This document shows, piece after piece, positions 10,276 through 19,263 of a DNA stretch of 20,000 bases. The notes beneath the pieces are model-generated. The model ran no database searches. It had not been told where the DNA came from and saw only the letters and a list, made by a program, of their open reading frames with translations. Each line of letters starts with the position of its first letter. Within the stretch, counting starts at the first letter, position 1. Origin of the DNA: Stramonita haemastoma (taxonomy: Eukaryota > Mollusca > Gastropoda > Neogastropoda > Muricidae); the NCBI GenBank assembly GCA_030674155.1, contig CM060317.1, positions 34,489,367 to 34,509,366 of the forward strand. The letters are read 5' to 3'. The position numbers were made by a program, and so were the translations under genes.

Positions 10276-10550
10276 ACTGACAAGGGCAAAGAAAAAAAAA
10301 TGAAAATTGAATAAACATTTCTGAAGACACGAAAAGAAAGATCAAACAATGTTAAATGGTATGTACGGTAAAATGAAAGCAAGATGTGCATTGTGGTATT
10401 TTTTTCCTTTCACTGTCAAAAAAGCTTTTAAGAATTATGGCGCGAAAAATGACATTTCTTTGTTTTGTTTCTCTTTTTATTCTGTTTTCTGGCTATCAAA
10501 GAAAAATGACAAATAATAGAGTGTTGGGGGTTCCCCGTTGATTTGTCTGT
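10276..10550. other. AT-rich spacer, no gene seen
   Basis: AT-rich sequence between polypyrimidine tracts with nothing recognisable in it. Confidence 0.5.
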
Positions 10551-10588
10551 TTGCTTTCTTTCTTTCTTTCTTTCTTTCTTTTTTCTTT

Positions 10589-10637
<49 letters not shown>

Positions 10638-10832
10638 TTTCTTTCTGTCTTTCTTTCTTTCTGTCTGTCTTTCTTTCTTTTTCTGTCTTTCTGTCTTTCT
10701 TTCTTTCTGTCTTTCCTTTCTTTCTTTCTTTCTTTCTTATTTTTGTCTTTCTCGGCTTCCTCTTGTTGGTTTTTTGTTATTTATGTTTTATCCTCTTTGT
10801 CTTTTCTTTCCTTTCTTTCTTTCTGTCATCTT
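10551..10832. repeat. (CTTT)n microsatellite
   Basis: A CTTT tetranucleotide array, fairly clean to about 10675, then mixed with CTGT and CTTTC variants, a break near 10740-10800 and a small resumption at 10803-10826. SFFLSFFL frames over it are artefacts. Confidence 0.95.
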
Positions 10833-10932
10833 ACTTTCTCAGCTTTGTTAAAAGAGTGTCATATGAATGAATGCAGTCAAAAAACCAAAACAAACCCCCG
10901 CCATCCTTGTGTGCACATTGGGTTTTTTCGGC

Positions 10933-10945
10933 GGGGGGGGGGGGG
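10933..10945. repeat. Poly(G)13
   Basis: A 13-base G run, in the 150 bases between the CTTT and GA/GACA arrays. Confidence 0.85.
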
Positions 10946-10981
10946 TGTATGTGCGTAGCTGTCAGGGTTAAGGTAAAGAGT

Positions 10982-11265
<284 letters not shown>

Positions 11266-11381
11266 GTTGCTGTGATTTGTACTGTTGCTGAAGCAAATAA
11301 ATAATTATGATGACCCAAGTGACGATACATCTCCTAGCCGTTAATGGCACTAAGTTCTTGTTCTGTTCAATTAAGAAAAAC
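11266..11381. other. Short unique spacer
   Basis: Nothing was recognised. Confidence 0.4.
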
Positions 11382-11478
11382 AATGCCATGAAACCCAAAA
11401 GACGTTAGAAACACAGTTCTGATTTGCACATTGCCATGTAACCAAAGACGTAATGAACACAGTACTGATTTGCACAAT
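11382..11478. repeat. Tandem duplication, ~48 bp unit
   Basis: Two adjacent units, 11382-11430 and 11431-11478. Shared blocks are TGCCATG, AAAGACGT, AACACAGT and CTGATTTGCACA. The copies differ at several positions (GTTAGAA versus GTAATGA, TTC versus TAC), so the duplication is not recent. Confidence 0.85.
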
Positions 11479-11695
11479 TATTATGTCAATGCAGCAAATA
11501 CTGTCGTTCCATACTGGGCCAGATTGTCTCCCGTCCATCATTAATTTTCCCAAATGGAAAGGACAAACACAATAAAGTGTTGGTTTTCTTCACGTCTAGG
11601 GAATGAATACCTAAGTGCCCAGTACCAAGACTCCTGCATTGACACAACCTTTCGGGAAGAAAACATTGCTACAATAAGCCCGCTAGAGAACAAGC
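11479..11695. other. Unique-looking sequence, no gene called
   Basis: A + strand frame (from 11554) crosses this region into SINE copy C. It has no motif, signal peptide or splice context. It could include the diverged 5' part of copy C, but no box A or box B is visible. Confidence 0.4.
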
Positions 11696-11998
11696 AGAGA
11701 TTCCCCCGTTCGAGGGATTTTTCCCTGGAGTTAACATCAGCGCTGACTCCACTCCCCCCAAAAGTCTTTCGGATGAGACAATAAACCGAGGCCCCGTGTG
11801 CGAACGCACGCAGAACATCTTGCGTACACGTTAAATCCTGTTCCGGTTTTCGTAAGAGTAAGCCATCGTGTGCCGGTGGGAACAGATGACAAGATTACAA
11901 AACTGTATACACACGGGGACTGGATGTAAAAAAAGCACATGAGTGCTTATTCCATTATGCTCGATATAAAAGAATAGATAAATAAATAATAAATAAAC
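11696..11998 (+). mobile_element. SINE copy C, best-preserved body with 3' tail
   Basis: Landmarks in order: GGAGTTAACATCAGCGCTGA, CCCCCCAAAAGTCTTTCGG, GATGAGACAATAAACCGAGG, CCCCGTGTGCGAACGCACGC, AGAACATCTTGCGTACACG, GTAAGAGTAAGCCATCGTG, TGCCGGTGGGAACAGATGA. These lead into the tail GGGACTGGATGTAAAAAAAG, CACATGAGTGCTTATTCC and GCTCGATATAAAAGAA, ending in AATA repeats. It lacks a recognisable tRNA head. It links the body (shared with A, B, D, F) to the tail (shared with D and with the array at 12234-12700), so it defines the family in this window. Confidence 0.8.
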
Positions 11999-12233
11999 CA
12001 CCATTCCTGAAGGCCGATTTGAAAAAGTGCAACTATACATACCCTCATGGAGAAAAAAAAAACCTACTCCTCTCTCACCACATCACTAGGAACATCATGG
12101 TTTTGGGGGGCACTGATAATGGTGCCTACAGCAGATCAGCTGTTATCCAGTTGCGAAGGAAAGACGAAAGCAGTGCAGTGTGCCTTTCTATTGGCATCAT
12201 TCCCTCTGTCACTCCTCTCTCTAGGGACTGGGT
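11999..12233. other. Sequence between SINE copy C and tail array
   Basis: About 235 bases of mixed-composition sequence without a recognised gene or repeat. It contains TTTTGGGGGGCACTG near 12101 and ends in CTCCTCTCTCTA, right before the first tail unit. Confidence 0.4.
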
Positions 12234-12475
12234 GTAAAAAAATAATAAAAAAAATAAATTTTAAAAACAGTGGGTGCTTATTCATTATCCTCGAAAAAAA
12301 AAAGAATTTGATTTGATTTGATTTGATTTGATTTGATTTGATTTGTTCTCTCTCTCTCTCTCTCTCTCTCGTCTCTCTCTCTTCTCTTTTCTCTCTCTTC
12401 TGCGTCTTCTCTTCTCTCTTCTCTCTCCTCTCATCTCTCTCTCTCTCTCTCTCTCTCTCCTTCTCTCTCTCTCTT
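12234..12475 (+). mobile_element. SINE tail unit 1 with (ATTTG)8 and CT expansion
   Basis: GGGACTGGGTGTAAAAAAAT opens the unit, followed by GTGGGTGCTTATTCATTATCC and TCGAAAA. Eight perfect ATTTG pentamers (12306-12345) and an imperfect CT run (12346-12475) close it. It matches the tail of copy C from its GGGACTGG onward but has no body. Confidence 0.8.
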
Positions 12476-12587
12476 GGGAATCAGATGTTTAAAAAAAAAA
12501 AACAAAAAACATATGGGTGCTCAATAATTATCCTCGAAATTAAAAAAAAAATGATTTGATTTGATTTGATTTGATCTCTCTCTCTGT
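12476..12587 (+). mobile_element. SINE tail unit 2 with (GATTT)4
   Basis: GGGAATCAGATGTTTAAAA, then GGGTGCTCAATAATTATCC, TCGAAATTAAAA, four GATTT pentamers (12553-12572) and a short CT run (12575-12585). It begins immediately after the CT run of unit 1. Confidence 0.8.
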
Positions 12588-12724
12588 GGGATTAGATTAT
12601 AATTAAATAAATAAATAAAGTACATGAGTGCTTACTCCTTATCCTCGCAATAAAAATAAGAATTTGATTCAATTTCATTTGATCTGATTCGATCTCTCTC
12701 TCCCTCCCTACCCCTTACTTGCAG
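12588..12724 (+). mobile_element. SINE tail unit 3, abutting the exon acceptor
   Basis: GGGATTAGATTATAATTAAA, then GTACATGAGTGCTTACTCC, TTATCCTCGCAATAAAA, degenerate ATTTG pentamers (about 12661-12691) and CTCTCTCTCCCTCCC. The terminal pyrimidine run continues without a break into CTACCCCTTACTTGCAG, the acceptor of the next exon, so the element boundary and the splice site overlap. Confidence 0.75.
12690..12724 (+). promoter_or_regulatory. 3' splice site (polypyrimidine tract and AG)
   Basis: A nearly uninterrupted pyrimidine stretch ends in TTACTTGCAG, with AG at 12723-12724. A branch-point-like CTGATTC lies about 40 bases upstream (12684-12690). The strong consensus, followed at once by GC-rich open sequence, fixes the exon start at 12725. 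Confidence 0.8.
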
Positions 12725-13018
12725 ACGACAGAAGCGGACCACTCCGCCGCGCCCTACAGGAATTGAGGCTGCTGCAGCACCAGCAGAGCGCCGCCCAGGA
12801 CACCCCCCTCCTGCCCGCCCCGGAGGTTCCCGCCCTGCTGCCCCCAGGAGCTGGCTTCGGGGGACTGTACGCCAAGAAGCGGGAAGAACTCTTGGCCCGC
12901 TTGCTGGGCGGACGGTCTGCAGTCCTGCCAGTGCCCCTCCACGAACTGCAAGGCGGTGGGGCTCCCTCTGAGGGGGATCTGATGCTTCAGGACGCGCAGA
13001 AACGTGGGGGATTTGTAG
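12725..13018 (+). CDS. Internal exon of a possible secreted prohormone precursor (family not recognised)
   Basis: A GC-rich block in AT-rich surroundings, bounded by TTACTTGCAG (ending 12724) and GTAG|GTGAGT (donor at 13019). Only one frame is open throughout: it enters with two bases of a split codon, encodes 97 full codons and leaves one base. It is therefore a symmetric phase-1 exon of 294 bases, common in secreted animal proteins. G or C dominates third positions. The residues are Leu/Pro/Gly-rich, with an amphipathic LRRALQELRLLQ near 6-17, a proline-rich segment (27-40), a KKREELLARLL segment (50-60), and RR (7-8), KKR (50-52) and KR (92-93). The KR is followed by Gly-Gly-Phe-Val at the exon end. 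Dibasic sites suggest proprotein convertase cleavage, with any bioactive peptide continuing into the next exon. No initiator Met, signal peptide or stop lies in the exon. The prohormone reading is inference; another Pro/Leu-rich protein is possible. Confidence 0.75.
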
Positions 13019-13024
13019 GTGAGT
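13019..13024 (+). promoter_or_regulatory. 5' splice donor GTGAGT
   Basis: GTAG|GTGAGT at 13015-13024 closely fits the metazoan donor consensus. A GTAGGT at 13015 is a weaker alternative and would change the exit phase. Without splicing the frame would stop at about 13054 after a Gly/Trp-rich read-through. Confidence 0.8.
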
Positions 13025-13195
13025 TGTGGGGAGGGTTGGGAGTGGAAGGAGTTTAACTCATGTCCAGGATGTTTATTAATAGCAATTTTTTTAAAAAAAA
13101 AAGCAAAGTTTCCTCCTTTAGTGTTTCTTGGCCTACGGTTGTGATTTTACCACTCCCTAGTTGCACAAGGAAAAACTGAAAATCTGATCCAAAAA
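13025..13195. other. Start of intron downstream of the exon
   Basis: GC content drops sharply after the donor and A/T runs appear. Nothing else was recognised. Confidence 0.5.
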
Positions 13196-13265
13196 AAAGG
13201 GTGGGGGGGGGAAAGAGGGGGAGGGGGGGGGGGCTGGATTTGGGAAAGAGGGGGAGGGGAGGGTG
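13196..13265. repeat. G-rich tract with internal duplication
   Basis: G-runs of 8, 5 and 11 alternate with AAAGA. The motif GGGAAAGAGGGGGAGGGG occurs twice (about 13206 and 13241). The multiple G-runs on one strand could form G-quadruplexes, inside the predicted intron about 180 bases after the donor. Confidence 0.85.
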
Positions 13266-14261
13266 AATGTGACTGTTTGGAGGAATGGTTTATGAAAGTG
13301 TTAGGATATTACTTAGGATTAATGTTTGGAAGCACGGCTGAAAGGTTATACTTGACGATAAAAACAGCAAACCAAAAGAAAAAGCAACGAGGAAAATCAG
13401 GGGGTGGAATGCAGTATTAAAAAAACAACAACAACACACGCTTCGGAGAAAAGAATAAAAACTATGACACAAAAAACTGGGGGGGGGGGGGAGGGGAGAA
13501 TAGTGTGGATTTAAGTGGAAACAAGAAGGTTCATAAAAAGGCATACAAAGGGTGCTGACTGTTTATTTCTCCATAATTATCATCTATCCTTTAAGGTGAA
13601 AGCATAAGGAGACTATCATCTCCACATTGCAGAAAAAGAAATGAATTGGTTTCTCAAAATAATATTTTGATAGAAACTTCAAAAGGTAATGTTTGTAAAA
13701 TTCACAAAATCATATGGAAAAGAAACTAATTTTGCACATGTAATTTGCAGGGTATAAAGTCTATGAACATGCATTAATGTATGTTCGTACAGTATAACTT
13801 TAGATCAACTCTCTAGTTGTTTGCAAAGTATAACAATGAGTATATATAATCTGAAGTAAGTTCTTAATATCTATCGCAAAACAAAAAATAATTAAAATGC
13901 TGACCCAAAACTAACCATCTACGCGGCATGAACGTTTCCAACATTTAGAAAAAAATCAATGATCTATGTCTATGAAAATAATAATGATAATCATAATGTA
14001 AAAGTGTAAAACAAAAAAACTCACTGCCTTAAAAACAAAACAACGCAATGGTATGGCACGGTATACATAAAACAAAGGACAAATATCCACAAATGTTTTG
14101 CAATATCTGCCACAGGAATAGTCCAGCACTGTACAAAAGTAGTTTATGTGATAGCACAAAACAAAAACAATATCATGGCGCATCAAAATCCAGCAGAGAG
14201 CAAAAGCAATTCAAGCCATAACACTGTTTAAAAAAGAAGCTCCTATTATTATTTAAATTTA
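13266..14261. other. AT-rich non-coding DNA with one more G-rich tract
   Basis: It holds a second G-run (about 13480-13497, G12 then AGGGG) and otherwise AT-rich sequence without recognisable genes. The short - strand frames here are AT-driven and lack coding signs. It is likely intron. Confidence 0.55.
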
Positions 14262-14674
14262 GTGACGCTCCACCACGAAATGAGTCGCTTAGCACTAACC
14301 CACATTTGCGCTAGGAGCCATTTGAGGCTGGTAGGGTCATGTTGTTGATTTATATTTTGATTGATTATAAAAATTATGGCCGTTATTCTACCTTGAAATG
14401 AAATATCAAGGCCTAATTTTGTTTCCTTCTGCTTTAAAAAATTTTTAAAATACCCAAGCCCTCATTCTGACCACTTGTTACGAAAATAAACTTGTCACGT
14501 TTCTCATTTGTCTTCCTCAGTGTATCATTTCAATTGGTAATAAATGTTCATAGAATTGTCTGATTTTCAATCTGTTTTTTTGTATTGCTATAGCTTTTTT
14601 ATTTCAGAATAACAACAGACCAATAACTAAAAATTTACCCCTGTTGCAATCGATCATTATGTGTGGAGCGTCAC
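14262..14674. mobile_element. MITE-like element with terminal inverted repeats (candidate)
   Basis: GTGACGCTCCAC at 14262-14273 is exactly mirrored as GTGGAGCGTCAC at 14663-14674. Similarity continues inward imperfectly: CACGAAATGAGTCG on the left against ACATAATGATCG on the inverted right. The 413-base interval is AT-rich and has no open frame, as expected for a non-autonomous DNA transposon. No target-site duplication is visible at these borders (ATTTA on the left, CTGAG on the right), so the true ends may differ or the match may be coincidental. Confidence 0.45.
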
Positions 14675-15125
14675 CTGAGTATGGCATTGTGTGGCAACAC
14701 TACAGTGTAGCTGATGTATACCACAGGTGTACATACAACACTAGCTTAGAAAACACAACAGGGCCTGGCCGCGTGTTGTATAACAGATTGTCATGCCAGG
14801 GATAGTCAGACAAACGGGTCTACTAGCCCCGACATCAGGACAGTTTGAGATAATTTACTTAACCCCAGCTGCTTCTTGTCTGTGCTATAATCTAGAAAAA
14901 ACACGGTCATTCACATGGTCGCTTGCCAGCCCAGCCCTGTGCCCAACTGTCAGCAGGGAGGGTCTTTTTGTCTGCAATGGGGACGGACAGCAAAATGGAT
15001 TATTTTCTATATACATGTCTAGGTTGGAAAGAAATCAAGTGTTGCGTTCTGTTAGATATCTTGACATGCAATTGGCTGATTGAAGACAATTGGAACAAGG
15101 CACCCATAAGTTGTAATGTACATTA

Positions 15126-15130
<5 letters not shown>
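14675..15130. other. Mixed-composition DNA, no gene called
   Basis: It is less AT-rich than its surroundings and has a 96-codon + strand frame from 14793 to 15083. That frame has no motif, biased codon use or convincing flanking splice sites, so it is not called. Confidence 0.4.

Positions 15131-15215
<85 letters not shown>
15131..15215. repeat. (GA)n microsatellite
   Basis: About 82 bases of GA with one GGA slip near 15159, preceded by a short CACACA. Confidence 0.97.
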
Positions 15216-15218
<3 letters not shown>

Positions 15219-15932
15219 GGGGGACAGGGCTTTCTAACACTTTGACTTTTTATAGTCATTACCAAACAAAGGCTTATTGTAAAGGGGGTAGGTAGAGGAG
15301 ACACAATGTAGAACTATTTTTCACGAGAAATAAATAACCTACTGCCGTGTATTATGTTGTTTTGTCAATACACAAAAAAAAATCAGGAAAAAAACACATT
15401 TGGTTAACAATAACATGATTAGTTCCTGCGTTTCATCCTAAAGCAAAAACCTAAATGCTACGATTCATGCTTATACTAGGCATTGTAAAGTGATACCTAC
15501 TGTTTGAAAAAGTCTTTAACTAAAAGCGTTTGATGAAGTACAGCGTTTTTGCAAATTAATTATGTTACTAATCTTTTGTTTTGTTTAGCACATGCAGTAA
15601 ATACTTCTGACAAGAAGATTTTCACAGAGAAAGGGGGGGAGAGAGGAGGAGGAGGAGGAAGTAGAAGAAAAAGACAGAGAAAAAAACGGTCAGCATTGAC
15701 AAAAAACATTGAGACACGTGACGTAAAAAACTAGTCATCTCCCGACCTTCAGAAAATAAAACTTGACCTTTTTGTCTCCGACAAAAACACGGAAAAGCTT
15801 AACATATTAAGTGTGTGTGAGTTTTGGGGTTTGTTTTAGGTTGGGTTTTTTAGCTTGTGTGTGTAAGGGGGGGGGGAGGGGCTAGGTATTGTAAAAACAC
15901 TAGTTAAAACAAGAAGACGGAGAAAACTGCAT

Positions 15933-15933
<1 letters not shown>
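15216..15933. other. AT-rich non-coding DNA, no gene seen
   Basis: It contains a purine patch (15630-15690, GGGGGGAGAGAGGAGGAGG then AGAAGAAAAAG) and a G-rich run (15867-15880). No gene was recognised. Confidence 0.55.
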
Positions 15934-16015
<82 letters not shown>

Positions 16016-16042
16016 CTCTCTTCTCTCTCTCTCTCTCTCTCC
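15934..16042. repeat. (CT)n microsatellite with regular CCT slips
   Basis: A CT array broken by CCT or TTCT slips at about 15965, 15983, 16011 and 16020. The interruptions are typical of an older, decaying array. Confidence 0.96.
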
Positions 16043-16530
16043 AAACAAGGGAAAAAATCCTTCCAAACTAGCTATGGCTTTCCACCTTCGAACTATAAGA
16101 CCACAATTTTGGTCAATTTGTTAGCTAGCATTTTTTTTAAGTGTTTCAAAAATAATTTCACTACAGAATAAACAAAAACAAAACGCTACAATACCATACA
16201 GTTTTAAATGGGCAGCAATATTTTATCAAGATGTCATCTTGAACTCTGAAAGAACTGACAAAAGGGTTTAAAAAAATTAATGTTCAAACAAAAAACAAGC
16301 CTAACAAAGGAACAAAACGTGTAAACTGCAAAAAAATAAACAAAGCGAAAACACAACACAAAGCAAGGAAACTGAAAAAGATAACTCTTTACCATCTCAT
16401 TCATTGCCAAAACAAAAACAAAGAATAAATAAAAGAATAAAAACAAGCACGCAAAAAAAAAAGATATTTAACCTGTTTGACAGTTTAAAAGCCTTTATTG
16501 TTAGTATGTTTGCGTGCGTTTATGTGAACG
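16043..16530. other. AT-rich non-coding DNA, no gene seen
   Basis: A-rich sequence with many AAACAAA motifs. The short frames on either strand are AT-driven. Confidence 0.55.
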
Positions 16531-16534
16531 AATA

Positions 16535-16565
<31 letters not shown>

Positions 16566-16606
16566 TGTGGTGGTGTGTGGTGTGTGTGTGTGTGTGTGTG
16601 TGTGTT
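16531..16606. repeat. (TG)n microsatellite, interrupted
   Basis: TG repeats with TGGTG interruptions between about 16557 and 16582. Confidence 0.95.
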
Positions 16607-17128
16607 TTGGTTTTGTTCATTGTTTGTTTGTTAGGGTCGTTTTGGCCTGTTTTTCTTGTTCGTTTTCCTATTTCAAATGTTATTCTTGGTAGACTTACAA
16701 GCTTACAAGCTTGCACACTAAAAAAAATGTTAAATGTTCAGTTGTTTTGTTGTTTTTCTTGTTAGTTGTTTTGTTTCTTTTGTTTTGTTTTCTCTTTTGT
16801 TATGTTTTATATTGTTTTAGACTAGCTTTTCTTTTTCAAGTTGACCAAACTCTGAAAACTGACAAAGGCACAGCCAAGCAAACATAAAGCAAACACAAAA
16901 CAAAACAAAACAAAACCGCCCTTGCTTCCATTCCTGTTGTCAAACAAAAGCTGTTATGACCTTTGTTGTTTTTTTAGAAAGAAAAGATAACATGGAAAGA
17001 TAGAAGCAGAAGAAATGAAACAAACAAAAAAACAAAAGACAAAAACACTCGGCAAAAACCAAAAGGCACTAAGAAACCAAACTTGCACAAATACTTTTCT
17101 TTTTTTTTTTTTTGCTAACAGTAGAATC
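16607..17128. other. AT-rich low-complexity DNA, no gene seen
   Basis: TGTTTT-rich (16740-16810) and then CAAAA-rich (16891-16916) sequence. A short duplicate ACAAGCTTACAAGCTT lies near 16696, and a T-run sits at 17101-17113 before the next GA array. Confidence 0.55.

Positions 17129-17202
<74 letters not shown>
17129..17202. repeat. (GA)n microsatellite
   Basis: An uninterrupted GA array of about 73 bases. Confidence 0.97.
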
Positions 17203-17205
<3 letters not shown>

Positions 17206-17467
17206 GGAAAGTGTATTCATTAGGCCATGGCCCCTCATGAAGGGGATAGTGAACAAAACATACATCATGAAAACTGAAAAAAATGAAATAAACAAACCAA
17301 TTTTGCCTTTATACTAAGCAACAAAACAGCATGACTATGACATAACAATTTCTCTTAACCTAAACGCTTTAAACAGAAAAAGAGACAAATTCTGTAAGTC
17401 TTTATGCCTAACAGATGTCATTAGTAAACTCAGTTTGAAAAGACAAGGCTGAGAGAAACACACGAAG

Positions 17468-17468
<1 letters not shown>
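17203..17468. other. AT-rich spacer, no gene seen
   Basis: No gene or repeat was recognised. Confidence 0.5.
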
Positions 17469-17560
<92 letters not shown>

Positions 17561-17595
17561 AGAAGAGAAGAGCAGAGAGAGAGAGAGAGAGAGAG
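17469..17595. repeat. (CA)n-(GA)n compound microsatellite
   Basis: A CA array (17469-17522) joins a GA array (17525-17595, with AGAAGAGAAGAGC interruptions) through ACACGAGA. It has the same CA-then-GA order as the block at 6111-6341, without the TA middle. Confidence 0.96.
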
Positions 17596-17950
17596 CTCAC
17601 GGCCCCCGGCATGAAAACTCGTTACACAAAGTCAACGTCTGTATTTTAGAATTTACCCAAATCATCTTGTATAGAGATCAAAGAAACACCTGTATGCCGA
17701 AATATCCCCAAAAGACCTGTACTGGGCTTATACAGAGATTCTAAGAGGGCGTCAAATTCACTAAAGATGTGAGTTTGTTCAGTAATGAGTTTTTATTATA
17801 TTATGCCATTTGAAACGAACCGTTTGTACAAGTCGTTTGTGTTGGGTTAACGAAAAAAAAAAACCACCCTATCAAGAACACTTGCAAAAATAGGGACACG
17901 TATTTCGTCTCTTGAAGCGAATCTAAGTAGTCTTCCAAAACTAGCCGTTG
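17596..17950. other. Non-coding DNA, no gene seen
   Basis: Mixed to AT-rich sequence with an A-run at 17853-17862. Nothing was recognised. Confidence 0.5.
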
Positions 17951-18150
17951 CAAAACAAAGAAAAACAACAAATGATATTAACCTTCGTCGAACATAGAAA
18001 AAACAAACTATATTAACTACTTTCGAACATGAAAAAAACAAACTATATTAACTACTTTCGAACAAAGAAAAATTTTGCCACTGTAAAGCCAAAAAAAGAA
18101 AAAAGCGATATTAATCACTGTAAATTTACAAAAAAATGATAATAACCTCT
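17951..18150. repeat. AT-rich minisatellite, ~35 bp unit
   Basis: Two nearly identical 35-base units (17990-18024 and 18025-18059), each starting GAACAT, then an A-run, ACAAACTATATTAAC and TACTTTC. They are flanked by diverged relatives: 17951-17989 (AAAGAAAAACAACAAATGAT, then ATTAACC), 18060-18090, 18091-18127 (GCGATATTAATCACTG) and about 18128-18152 (ATGATAATAACC). The centre is homogenised and the edges decayed. Confidence 0.8.
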
Positions 18151-18768
18151 AGGAAAGCATAAAAACATACAAACTGTTGTCAAAGACAAAGCAATGATAT
18201 GTATTATTTATTGTAAAATAAGACACAGCAAGACTCTAAACCATACATACGCTATATTCAACTCTTCAATCTATATCATTAACTTTAGGGGGACGAGGGA
18301 CAAAGTCTACTAGAGTAAAAATTTAAAAAATTAATAAAAATTTTAAAATTTTAAAACGTACCTCGGAATAGCAAACTTTACACTAAACCTAACCCAAATC
18401 TCAACTTTACTCCACCCCAAATAGAGTAATATTTAGACAAATAAACATAACAAGTAAAACAAAAAGCACAGACCAACAACAACAATAGCAATGATGACAG
18501 CACAGCAAATACAAAAAACAAAATAAAACGAGGGGTCAAATACGAGAAAGAAAGGGAAAAAAAAACAGTGATCAAACAAAAACAACAAGAATCCATACAA
18601 AAAAGTGGGAAAAAAGCGGTTGCCTTCGGAAATAGTGGAGAGGACATTTGTGTACCGGATATTGTCAAATATGTCAAAACACAAGGGAGCTGCCTTAATG
18701 CGCTTCTGTCAGCATGTTGTGTGTGTGCTTTGTCTTAACAGTCAGCATCCAGGATATTTTGAGAGAGA
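18151..18768. other. AT-rich non-coding DNA, no gene seen
   Basis: It includes a very AT-rich patch of TTAAAA/ATTTTAAAA (18315-18355). The - strand frames near 18378-18684 are T/A-run driven and hydrophobic by composition. No gene is called. Confidence 0.5.
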
Positions 18769-18770
18769 AG

Positions 18771-18854
<84 letters not shown>
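18769..18854. repeat. (GA)n microsatellite
   Basis: A GA array of about 80 bases following AAGGAGACAGA. Confidence 0.97.
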
Positions 18855-18859
<5 letters not shown>

Positions 18860-19263
18860 AATGTACTTGCTGCTGAACTTTTACAAGCCCTTCAGCTGCT
18901 AGTCATTGACACATGGGGTTTTGTTTTCAATGATTTACCTCGTGTACAAAGCCATCTGGCCACATGGAAGTCACATCAGCTCAGTTTGTCTTCAAAATTA
19001 CTAGGAAAGACAACGGGAGAACGAAAGGAATTCGCCGTGTGTTAGTTAGTCACTGGGTAGGAGAAACTTAACCTGGATAAAACAATAGAAGATCGCGTAA
19101 GGTGGGCACATGAGGCAAACTTGCTTCTCTGGTGTCCATCTTATATTGATGTTACCTTTCTCAAGTTGGCTAACTTCACACGTTCTTCTGCTGGCATGGT
19201 TTTCACTTCATGCTTTGTGTACCAATAAACACTGGCATTAATAACTGCAACTAAATCCAAATA
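18855..19263. other. Mixed-composition DNA, no gene seen
   Basis: A + strand frame spanning the GA array enters this region, but it has no motif or splice context. Sequence from about 19255 leads into the LINE remnant. Confidence 0.45.

Noticed and set aside
13003..13018. Opioid-like peptide after KR (Gly-Gly-Phe)
   Set aside because: The opioid core needs Tyr before Gly-Gly-Phe; here the residue before is Arg. Only a dibasic site followed by GGFV is shown.
14793..15083. 96-codon + strand frame
   Set aside because: No motif, no codon bias, and no acceptor or donor that would make it an exon. Frames of this size are expected by chance over 20 kb.
18605..19045. 146-codon + strand frame
   Set aside because: It is bridged by a GA microsatellite (ERER) and has no motif in the unique parts.
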